Assembly (NCBI GenBank): GCA_947683625.1
Contig: CANTUR010000126.1
Coordinates: 2,790,001-2,854,000 of the forward strand
Length of the DNA stretch: 64,000 nt
Source: Mallotus nudiflorus
Lineage: Eukaryota; Streptophyta; Magnoliopsida; Malpighiales; Euphorbiaceae
Direction: 5' to 3'
The first letter of the stretch is position 1; each line of letters begins with the position of its first letter. The translations under genes and the position numbers were made by a program. Shown here piece after piece: positions 54,421-64,000 of the stretch. The notes under the pieces are model-generated. The model had not been told where the DNA came from. It ran no database searches and was given only the letters and a program-made list of their open reading frames with translations.

Positions 54421-57400
54421 TAAGTTCATCATTTTCCTCTAAAATTTTCTAGTTTTGACTAAGCTTTTCTTAGGCTTCTCAAGTGGGCAAAGTAGAGATG
54501 AGCCATGAGTATAGTGGTGTGGAACTGTTAAGGAGTGGCTAATAAGATGACCGCAAGGGCACTTAGATATCTACTCTGAATCCATTAACCTCAAATGGTA
54601 TTTTTGATGGTAACAAAATAGAACCAACAATACATGGAGGATCAAAGGGAAAGAAACAAGTTTGATAATGGGACATATATGGATCCAAATTGGCTATCGG
54701 GAGGGCTATCATTATAGTGGAAAAGTGATTGGGAAATTTAGATTTGCAATAAACAAAAGCATTTCATTAATGTAATCCTTAAAGCAGAGGATGTATGGCA
54801 TTTTATAGGATTTTACGGTGCACCAGATAAAAGAAATCAAGTATAGGTGTTCGATGAAGCAAAAATTCTCAACCTAGGTTCAGATCTCCCTTAGCTTATA
54901 GCTAGGGACTTCAATAGCTAAATTGATCCTAGAGATAAGATCAGAGGTTATGGATTCAACTGGGCTCAAACAGAAAAAATGGTAAATTTTGTTGATGAAT
55001 GTTGTCTTGTGGAGGTGGAATTTAAGGGCCCCCATTTCACTTGGCATAACAAAAAAGATGGCGCGGATCGTATTATGATTCGATTAGATAAGGCTCTAGC
55101 TATATTGGATTGGCACTTGTCATTCCCAAATGCAGCAATGGTACATGAGAAATTTTATGCCTCTGACCATCGTCCTTTTGTTCTTTAGTTGATAAAATGC
55201 AAGAAAAAAAGAGGTAAAAGATTTCGGTTTGAATAGAGCTGGCATAAGGACGAGGAATGCCAAACTATTATAAAGCAGATTTTGAAATAGGATGCTAAAC
55301 AGAGCTCAAAAACTCATTTCACAAAAAAAGATTAATGAGAGTGTGGGGTAGTTACTGAAATGGAGCAAGGAGAAATTTCAAGATCCAAAGCAAAAGATTG
55401 AAAACATCAAACACAGGATAAATGACACAAGCTAAATAAGATCAACGAAGGATAGTACTCATTAAGTGAGAAAGAGGGAGAGATTCGCCTAAAGAGAGAA
55501 ATGCAAGAGCTTTAGCAAAAAGAAGAGATGTATTAGCAACAAAGGTTATGAATCAACTGGTTCAGAGCGGGCGATTGAAACTCTAAGTTTTTCCACATCT
55601 CCATTATTAAACAAAGGTAACATAATAAGATAATGAAACTCAAGGATGAACAATGAGCATGGTTGAACTCTGAAGCAGCAATTAAGAAGGAAATTTATAA
55701 AATTTTCATCAACCTCTATGAGGAAGAAGCGATTAAGGTCAGTCAAAGATTTATAAATATCATTCCAATGCTGGTCTTAAACCAAATAAACCAAGATCTA
55801 CTAGCTGATGTGATAGAGGTAAAAGGGAAGAAGGCCATTTTTTAGTTAGGCAGGATAAAAGCACTAGGACCTGATGGCTTCTCAAGAGTCTTTTTCCAAG
55901 AAAATTGGGAGGAAGTTAAAACTGACATCATTAGTTTGGTATCAGATTTCATGAAGGAAGGGAAAATGGAGATAGGTATTAACAGAACTCTTATTGCTTT
56001 GGTTCCTAAAGTTAAAAATTCATATAGAGTGGCTGAATTTAGACTTATAAGCTGCTGCAATTTTAGCTATAAGGTAATCTCCAAACTCTTAGCCAATAGA
56101 TTGAAAATTTGGCTTGATAAATTGATGACTCCTTACCAATTGACTTTTGTTCCAAATCGGAGTATAATAGACAATATAGTGGTTACTTATGAAGTAATGC
56201 ATGCTTTAAAAAGAAGGTGGGGAAGTAGAAATCATGGGATGGTAACTAAATTAGATATGGAAAAGGCCTATAATAGGGAAATTGGGATTTTGTGCAGCTT
56301 GTATTGAGAAAGCTGGGATTTCAAGAAGAATGGGTCCAACAAGTTATGAAGTGCATCACTACAATATTTAATCCTATTATTCTAAATAGTGAAGTGTAGA
56401 AAAGTTTCTCTTTAAGACGTGGATTACGACAGGGTGACCCTTTGTCCCTTTATACTTTCATCCTTGTGGCGGATGTTCTTTTGAGAATGTTTGTCAAAGA
56501 AGTGGAACTCGGACAGGTAGAAGGATCAAAAGAGGATGTCCCGCTTTAACACATATCCAATTTGTAGATGATACTCTTTTCTTTGATAAGACAAATACTA
56601 ATGAAGCTAGAAATATTAAAAGATTTTTAGGGGAATACTCTAAAGCTTTAGGCCAAAGAATAAATTTGAATAAATTGGGTCTACTATTTAGTGTTGGCAC
56701 CCCTTTCTCTAAGCGGACGTAAATTTCAGAAATGTTGGGTATTAAAGAAGAGAAATCTCTATCTAATCACTTAGGTATCCCTATGGAACGGGGAAAAACT
56801 AAAACCCAACTTTTCCAAAATATATCCATACTTGTTCTTCACAAGGTATAAGGATAGAAGGCTAATTGTTTGTCTCAAGCTAAAAAAGATATTATGGTGA
56901 AGGCAGTGCTTCAAACAGTTCTTTCATATATAATGTCAATCTTCAAGATTCCTGAAAATGTTACAAATAGATTGGAAGCAATGATTAAGAGGTTTTGGTG
57001 GTCTCAGTTTGTTGATAAGAGAAAAATACATTAGGTGGCTTTGAAAAATTTAATTGAAAATAAGGGTAAAGGTGGACTGGGTTTAAGAAAGTTAGAGCCT
57101 TTTAATATAGCTTTACTCTCTAAACAGTATTAGAGAATCATCAAGTATTCAAATTCTTTAAGTGCTAAATTATTAAAGACTTTTTACTTTCCACACTTTG
57201 ATATTTGGAAATCTGACCTTGGTCATAGGCCATTATGGTTGTGGTTTAGTTTGTTAAAAGGAAGGGAGGTGCTGGAAAAAGGTTGTCATTGCAATATTTC
57301 ATTGGGGTAATTTGTTAGGATTTAGGAAGACAAATGGCTACCAGACCTTTTAGGTTTTAAAATACAAACTAGTCGACCATAAGGTATGCAAAGTGTCTTA

Positions 57401-58604
57401 GTTGAGGATTTAATTAATCAACAAGGTCAAACTTCAAACTTAAGAATACTTTAATAGTTATTTTCACCAGAAGAGGTTTGAGCAATTCAAAGAATTCTTG
57501 TTATGGGGAGTAGAGGAAGAGATCATATTGTTTGGCATCATACTAGAAAGGGAAATTATATAGTAAAATTTGGTTATTAAATTCTCAAGGAAGAAACTAG
57601 GTTGGCTAATTCTACTAATCAACAACTAGCTTCTTCAAATCTTACTAAAAAGGAATGGCATGCTATTTGGGATTTTAAGGTGGCCAAAAAATTAAACTTT
57701 TTTATTTGGAGATATTGCCGAGATGCCTTGGCCACTAAAGTCAACCTAACAAAGAGAAATTGCTCATAAGGCACAACTTGGTAGCTTTGTAAAGGGCAAC
57801 CTAAATCCATAAAGCATTATTCCTCTGCTCCAAAGTGATGAGAGTGTGGTATGGATCACCTTTATGTTTTAAATCAATAGAAATTGATAATTTTTCCTTC
57901 AAATCACAGTGGAAAGAGGCTATTCATAATTTAAACTATGACAGAGATGGAAATAGATTGGAGTTGGCTGTTGTCACTTGTTGGAAAGTTTGGAAGCATA
58001 GAAACAAGGAGATCTTTAAAGGCTCTTCTTATAACCCCTGGAAAGCGATAGCCAAATGTAATAAGCAATGGAATGAATGGATAAAGAATTATAAACCTCT
58101 AGATTTGGTTCAGCAGAGAGTTACTCAATCTCTCTAAAATTGGCACCCTCCTTTGTTTGGAAATCACAAATTCAATTGTGATACTAGCTTTGATGGAGAT
58201 AAGAAAAAATAGCTTAATATTCCTTTATATGCAGAAATTATGAAGGAAAGGTTATTGCAGTGTGTGCTAAAAAGATTCATAGCCTATTAGTAGAAGTAGC
58301 CGACACTATAATAGTTAAAGAAGTTATCTTATTTAACAACCATTACCAATTACGTAACTCAATAATAGAAACTGATGCTTGTATTGTTGTGGAGGCAGTA
58401 TTGAAGGCTCAAGTTAGAGGTCTGGAAGAGCTAAAATGGGACCTCAAGGCTATCATTGAAGAAATATTACAGATCATAAAAGAAAATAATTATAGTAGCA
58501 ATACTCTTTTTCAAGCAATCAGCAGGAATGCCAATAGACCAGTGGACTGGCTGTCGAGACATGATCTCCTATTTAGAATGTTAACATCTATGGTAATGCA
58601 CCCT
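54421..58604 (+). pseudogene. L1-type LINE ORF2 (endonuclease, reverse transcriptase, RNase H), decayed
   Basis: Endonuclease from about 54690 (WHFIGFYGAPDKRNQ, ARDFNS, FTWHNKKDGADRIMIRLDKA, final SDHRPF at about 55165). The link has the plant L1 motif NWFRAGD-stop-NSKFFH. RT: IKALGPDGFSRVFFQ (about 55855), ALVPKVKNSYRVAEFRLISC, FVPNRSIIDNI, RQGDPLSLYTFIL (about 56428) and the catalytic QFVDDTLFF at about 56560. A zf-RVT-type segment (KKEWHAIWDFKVAKKLNFFIW) is near 57650. RNase H: FNCDTSFDGDKK (58170), ETDACIVVEAVL and a tail NRPVDWLSRHDLL ending at about 58604. Frame shifts and stops are frequent. No ORF1 was recognised between 54421 and 54650. Confidence 0.85.
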
Positions 58605-58910
58605 TAGAGCTTACTAGAATTCTAATGAAAGATAGTGGAGTTGTTAGACCTTTATTTTTTATTGTTGCCCTAGTAGTTTAGTTTTATAATAGCATTGTTT
58701 TGTTATTTTGGTCTATTTCTTCCTCTTAGTTTATTTTCATTATTTAGTATATTATGTTTATTAGCGGCTTTGTTAGTGTTTGCTTATAAGTATTCACTTT
58801 GGCCTAAGTTAGCTTGTTGTGTTGGCAAGGCCTTGATTTTGTTTGTATTATTTTCCTAGCTTTGCTGGTGCTCTTCTATTTCTTAATGAAACTTCATCTT
58901 TCCAAAAAAA
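58605..58910 (+). mobile_element. LINE 3' untranslated region and poly(A) tail
   Basis: T-rich 3' sequence ends CTTCATCTTTCC and a run of eight to nine A, directly followed by the right target duplication (58911-58931). The last part is copied at 61209 onward with a longer A-run. Confidence 0.75.
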
Positions 58911-59854
58911 AGAATAACACTAAAATTTTTTATTTAGATCATTACATAGTGACAAAATAAAAAAATTAAAAATTAGAACTAGAACTCAAATTTATATTAT
59001 TTATAATTTATATAAAATCACTAAAGAAAATCACCTGTAAAAGAAGAATGAGGAGAAGGTTATGTGGTTGCAACTAAGTTTGGAATTTGTCTCAAAAATA
59101 TTTTAATAGGTAAATTAATACAAATTCTATCCTCTAGCATATCAAGACATATATGTTGACCATTTACATAATTAAACTCTTAATTTTAGACTTTGACAAA
59201 CAATTTTAATTTTAATGATTTCAACTAAATGTGTAGGAAGTTGAGCTATCATGAAGTTTAATTGTTAAATGATTAGAGATAATGAAATACTCCTTGAAAG
59301 TGTATAAATATACATTTCGATGAAATATCTTAATCTATGTAAGTCCATAATCTTTAAGAAGTAATTATATACTAAAAAGATACATTTTTGGATATACAGT
59401 GATATGCTCACGAGCTGCCTCACGACTTGGATTGATAAGTATGCTTTTGGGCTAATTCGATCTCTAAGATTCAAGGAATCTTTTTAACATCCTTAGAGCT
59501 ATATAATAAGAAAATGATCTTCATCAATTTTGAATTAGTCATCTTAACTTTCTGAATTGAGCTTACTTGTCGAAATCCAAGCTTAGTTGGGTAAGCAAAT
59601 CTTGAGTCGAAGTTAGCATATGCAGCTTTCATTTTCGGTTGTGCAGGTCTTAGTATTTCAATAATATATTGAGTTATAGAGGTTCAATTGAGGTGATTCA
59701 AAGTGATATAGAAATATAAGACAATTATTTACAACTTTTATAAAGAAAGTTAAGGTTGATTCAATAATCTTTAGTCTCAGAAAGATATCATAAAGCACTA
59801 TCTTGATTTAACTCAACATAGGGACTAAATTATACAAAAAGTGCAAATCCTGTC
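58773..59854 (+). repeat. 1,082-bp direct repeat, copy 1
   Basis: Contains the LINE 3' tail, its poly(A), the right target duplication and about 920 bp of following DNA that includes the outer part of a copia LTR. Nearly the same sequence recurs at 61209-62290, also 1,082 bp long. Confidence 0.88.
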
Positions 59855-60698
59855 ATGGTCTCGACCGAAACCAAGGCAAACCAATTTCTAAAAAACTTCA
59901 ATTTTTAGTAGAACTGATCCCGATCTAATTTCCCGACTAAAACAATGCTCGGGACATTAATATCTCAATTGGGACCAATGCAAAAATTCAAATACAATGG
60001 CTCCTACTGACTATTCAATATTCATCTTGATTGGGATTGATGTAGCTCAAAAATCCAAATTTCATTCAAATGGACTTTGATTTTGTTAAGAATGAAATTA
60101 TTGCTTCTAACAGCTATAATTGAATTGCTCAAGTATAAATACAACATCTGAAGATTATTTTAAGGCTAAGAAAATTGTTTATTCACTCTATACTTTCAAG
60201 TATTCAATTAAGCTCTCTAAACTCTTTCAAAATTGATTTTATTGTTGTATACTCTTATGAGCATTGGTGAGTGTTAGAATAGAAATTCTTATTCTTCTAT
60301 TTTATGGGGTTAAGAAAATGAGAAGTGAGATCCTATTCTAAAGGAATTGGTTTAAGTGTTTAGCCATTAAAACACTAAGGATTTCGATTTTATATGAGCC
60401 TTAAAAACACTTTTGAATTGGCTTTTGAGTGAGCCTTGAAAACTCAAGTTCTAATGTTTGAGTTAAGCCTAAAACTTAAGTTGTAAAAATTAATCTAGGG
60501 AAATAGATTGTGGTGATTCAAAATCCTAACTTGGGGATATGTTAGGTGGAGGCGTAGGATTATTGAGAATTCAAACTCCTTAAATTCTCATGTTCATTAT
60601 TCTTCCTTCTCAACATTCTTTTTAATTCTTGTTAAAATCTTTTTAATTTCTTATTATTGTTTGATAGTCTTATTCATCCCCCCTTTAGGACTCTTTCA
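59150..60698 (+). repeat. 5' LTR of Ty1/copia element 2 (SIRE-like layout)
   Basis: The right end is firm: ...CCCCCCTTTAGGACTCTTTCA just before the primer site, a typical end for SIRE-type copia LTRs. A TATA box TATAAATA lies at 60134-60141 with a plausible transcript start region behind it. The left end is not determinable, because the other LTR is absent; about 59150 is a guess. Confidence 0.5.
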
Positions 60699-60700
60699 AT

Positions 60701-60712
60701 TGGTATTAAAAC
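60701..60712 (+). other. Primer-binding site of copia element 2
   Basis: TGGTATTAAAAC stands where TGGTATCAGAGC is expected. All three differences are C-to-T or G-to-A transitions. Confidence 0.65.
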
Positions 60713-60749
60713 TTGGATTCTAGGAACTTAGTTGCTAAAATACAAGATC

Positions 60750-61208
60750 ATGGGGAGTGAATCTTAAAATATGTCTTCACTTAGACCATTCTTTGATGGT
60801 AATGATTATCTTCATTGGAAGTTCAAAATGGAACTATATCTAGATTGTGATCCTATTAGACTTTGGGAAGTTATTCTTAAAGGTTAGCAACCACAAAAAA
60901 CTATCATTGATGGTTTACAAACTACTCTTTCAAGAAGTTGTTGGAGTAATAATCAAAAGGAAGAAAATTACAAAAATAAAAAGGTTATGATCACTTTACT
61001 TTCTTCCATGATAAGAGAAGAAGGATGCAAGCTTCAACATTGCATTTTAGCCAGAGATTGAAAAACCATTATGAAGGCAATGTACAAGTAAAAAGCAAAA
61101 AGCTTCAACTTCATATGTATGAATATGAACTCTTCAAAATGAATCCTCAAGAATCAATCACGGAGATAACAAATCGTCTCAATGCTTTCCTCACAACCTT
61201 TAAAAAAC
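60750..61208 (+). pseudogene. Copia element 2 gag, N-terminal part
   Basis: The probable original start at 60750 (MGSES then a stop) is followed by MSSLRPFFDGNDYLHWKFKM from 60771. The UBN2-type core (KSKKLQLHMYEYELFKMNPQ, ITEITNRLNAFLTTFKKL) is in another frame at 61025-61208. It stops where the second copy of the 1,082-bp repeat begins. Confidence 0.75.
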
Positions 61209-62290
61209 TTAGTGTTTACTGATGAGTATTCACTTTAGCCTTAGTTAGCTTGTTGTGTTGGTAAGGCCCTAATTTTGTTTGTATTATTTTCCCAGCTTTG
61301 TTGGTGTTCTTCTATTTCTTAATAAAACTTAATCTTTCAAAAAAAAAAAAAAAGAATAACACTAAAATTTTTTATTTAGATCATTAAATAATAACAAAAT
61401 AAAAAAAATTTAAAAATTAGAACTAGAACTCAAATTTATATTATTTATAAATTATATAAAATCACTAAAGAAATCACCTATAAAGGAAGAATGAGGAGAA
61501 GGTTATGTGGTTGCAACTAAGTTTGGAATTTGTCTCAAAAATATTTTAATAGGTAAATTAATACAAACTCTATCCTCTAGCATATTAAGACATATACATT
61601 GACCATTTACATTATCAAACTCTTAATTTTTGACTTTGACAAATAATTTTGATTATAATGATTTCAACTAAATGTGTAGGAAGTTGAGCTATCATGAAGT
61701 TTAATTGTTAAATGATTGGAGATAATGAAATACTTATTGAAAGAGTATAAATATACATTTTGATGACATATCTTAATCTATGAAAGTCCACAATCTTTGA
61801 GAAATAATTATATACTAAAAAGATACATTTTTGGATATACAGTGATATGCTCATGAGTTGCCTCATGATTTGGATTGATAAGTATGCTTTTGAGCTAATT
61901 CGATCTCTGAGATTCAAGGAGTCTTTTTGACATCCTTAGAGCTATATAATGAGAAAATGATATTCATAAATTTTTAAGTAGACATCTTAAGCTTTTTGAA
62001 TTAAGCTTACTTGTTAAAATTCAAGCTCATTTGGGTAAGAAAATCTTGAGTCAAAGTCAGCATATGCAGCTTTCATTTTTGATTGTGCAGGTTCAATAAT
62101 ATCTTGAGCTACAGAGATTCAATTGAGGTGATTCAAAGTGATATAGAAATATAAGACAAATATCTATAACTTTTACGAAGAAAGTTAACATTGATTTGAT
62201 AATCTTTAGTCTTAGAAAGATATCACAAAGCACTATCTCGATTGAACTCAACATAGGGATTAAATTACACAAAAAAGTGCAAATCCTGTC
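61209..62290 (+). repeat. 1,082-bp direct repeat, copy 2, inside gag
   Basis: Second copy of 58773-59854, starting in the shared TTAGTGTTT and ending in GTGCAAATCCTGTC. It brings a second LINE tail with a 15-base A-run and a second partial LTR into the middle of the copia 2 gag. On both sides gag sequence resumes, but the gag middle is missing. Confidence 0.88.
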
Positions 62291-63345
62291 TAATTGGGAT
62301 GACTCCTCTAAATTTAAAGAATAAGAACAATAATAATAAGTAGCCAATCTTTGCTTCATGGCCCTTGAAGATGAAAATGAGGTACCATCTAGTTCTAATT
62401 CCTTTTATGATGATTATTATGATTATAATGAATTTGATGATGATAATGTTGAGAGCGCTATTATGAGCAAACTCTTACTTAAATGCAAAAGCTTATTATC
62501 TAAGAAGAAACATTATAAGCATGATTTAGCTAGCTTGACCAAAGAATTTGAAAGTTTAAAAAATTATTTTAATAAACTTGTTGAATCAAATGAAAAACTT
62601 GTTAACAATGCAAAATCTTCTAATTCATTGGAAGATCAACTCAAGAAATCAAGTTGTGAAAATCATAAGCTTTTTAAGGAGTTCTTAGAATTAAAGAATT
62701 CCATTGCTAAATTCAAGAGAGGAAAAGAAAATTTGGTTAGTCTTTTTGAATCTCAAAAATTTCATGGAGATACCCATGGAATTGGATATAAAAATGGAAT
62801 ACCTTCATCATTATCATAACACATTAATTTTGTTAAAGGCTCACATGACTCCACTCCTTCTACCTCCAAACCAAATGATATTCAACCTTTTAAAGCTAAT
62901 AAGTCTTATGCGTTAAATGATTAAGGAAAGTATTATAAGACTCAACCTTCATTGGCACAAAGAGGTAAGACATATGTTAGAAGAACGCAACCCAAACATA
63001 CTTATATATACACTAAACACAACACTCATAAGCATGTTACAGAATACAATGCACCTAAATATATTGCACAAACCTATTAAAATACACATTGCCATTACTA
63101 ATGCATGTCTCACACCATAACTCAAAATAATAAGAGACACACATCACTATAATACAAAAGACATGTTTCACACACTAAGAAAACATATCATCATAGGAGA
63201 AATAAATTTGAAAATGTCATATGTTCATATTGCATGATCAAAGGACATACCAACAATGTGTGCTTCTATAGAAGACTATACACGAATTTACTTCCTTTGG
63301 ATTATCTTGAAACTAACTAACCTAGACCAAGAAAGGTTTGGGTTC
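62291..63345 (+). pseudogene. Copia element 2 gag, C-terminal part with zinc knuckle
   Basis: Resumes with NWDDSSKFKE, then the open frame MALEDENEVPSSSNSFYDDY (62358-62819), a charged coiled-coil segment with many Lys and Glu, typical of the late gag of SIRE-like elements. A CCHC knuckle CSYCMIKGHTNNVC lies at about 63216-63260. Frame breaks occur between 62820 and 63190. Confidence 0.75.
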
Positions 63346-63588
63346 AAAAGAACACTTAAATTGTTTTGTGTAGGTGTGCTTGAAATCCATAAGATAAAAA
63401 AGCAAGTGGTATCTTGATATTGGATGTTTAAGGTAAGGCATATGAAGGGAGACGAGGAGCAATTCAACAAGCTTGATACTAAGGATGGAGGACATGTTAT
63501 ATTCAAAGACAATACAAAAGGAAAAATTGTGGGCATTAGAGAAATAGGTAATCCTCAATCTTTATCTATATATCATGTGTTGCTTGTT
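63346..63588 (+). pseudogene. Copia element 2 pol start (protease), cut by LTR F
   Basis: WYLDIGC at about 63412 corresponds to the protease active site WYLDSGC, so Ser is Ile here. RHMKGDEEQFNKLDTKDGGH (about 63433) and an FKDNTKGKIVGI block follow to HVLLV at about 63588. The frame then ends in LTR sequence. Confidence 0.7.
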
Positions 63589-63823
63589 TCTTATAACCCG
63601 ATATTTATAAATTATTAAAAATTTATTTTGAGATATGCAGTGTTAATAAATATTTTAAATTTTTATATATTATGTAGTTTTATTTTAGTGTTGTATATTA
63701 TTATTTATTTATCTATTAATATTATTATTGTGAATAGTATTAATTTATTTTATCATAAATATTTTAATATGTAGTGGAGGAATTAATTTGAAAGTGATTA
63801 TTTATTTAAAAATATTATTGTTA

Positions 63824-63878
<55 letters not shown>

Positions 63879-64000
63879 TTTCCTAATTAAAAAAAAGGGT
63901 CAAAGCATTAAAATTTTTTTGGGTTTTTCTTTTTCCCTATCTCTTTTTTTTTTTTCCTTTTCCTTTTTTTTTCTTCTTTTTCTTCCCTCCCGGTCTCCTG
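63589..64000 (+). repeat. LTR F, Tekay type, start only
   Basis: TATAACCCGATATTTATAAA and GAGATATGCAGTGTTAATAA match the first 60 bp of LTRs D and E. A long (AT)n tract lies at 63824-63873 and a CT-rich stretch begins near 63930, the same order as in the other LTRs. The expected first bases TGTAA are altered (TTCTT). It continues past the window. Confidence 0.75.

Noticed and set aside
61708..61917. A conserved 69-residue peptide, because a near-identical frame occurs at 59265-59474
   Set aside because: The two frames are the same segment of the 1,082-bp duplication on the antisense strand, so the similarity is not selection on a protein.

Overview
This is a window of a eudicot nuclear genome: AT-rich, spliced, with two ordinary plant genes in a dense mass of nested and decayed transposable elements. 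Nothing prokaryotic, organellar or viral is seen. The species cannot be named from the sequence.

Layout. (1) 105-3079, minus: an apparently intact seven-exon gene for a predicted 753-residue nuclear protein with an HNH-like N-terminal module and a long basic coiled coil. (2) 3293-8564: AT-rich intergenic DNA with a Tourist-like MITE and two or three fold-back elements. (3) 8565-28367: two minus-strand Ty3/gypsy chromovirus elements of Tekay/Del type. Element A keeps its 3' LTR and the pol half of its interior. Element B is almost complete, but its 3' LTR lacks the outer end and its 5' LTR is split by solo LTR D. (4) 28368-45000: decayed DNA-transposon territory with an unknown ORF, a MuDR-type (MULE) transposase, a convergent pair of small unknown ORFs and a plant-mobile-domain (PMD) gene. 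It is interrupted by LTR C and solo LTR E. (5) 46761-49080: a fold-back element just upstream of an intact intronless molybdate transporter gene. (6) 50236-58931: a plant L1-type LINE flanked by a 21-bp target duplication, with a Ty1/copia element nested in its 5' end. (7) 58773-63588: a second copia element of SIRE-like layout, disturbed by a 1,082-bp direct duplication. (8) 63589-64000: the start of another Tekay LTR that runs off the window.

The two host genes share no evident function. Most of the rest tells an order of events: D inserted into B, E into a coding frame of the DNA-transposon region, copia 1 into the LINE, and the duplication at 58.8/61.2 kb followed the LINE. Stop codons in the old elements are often TAG or TAA where the family has Gln or Trp, and primer-binding sites differ from the tRNA match by transitions, as expected for long-methylated DNA.

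The most unusual observations are (i) the roughly 3.2-kb Tekay LTRs, which carry conserved paired structures: a stem-loop plus a three-stem fold with compensatory changes, and twin hairpins with near-identical loops but unrelated stems, and (ii) the composite MULE / unknown ORF / PMD region, whose outer ends look weakly inverted and which holds two convergent ORFs of unknown family. No search could be run, so family assignments rest on motifs recognised by eye.
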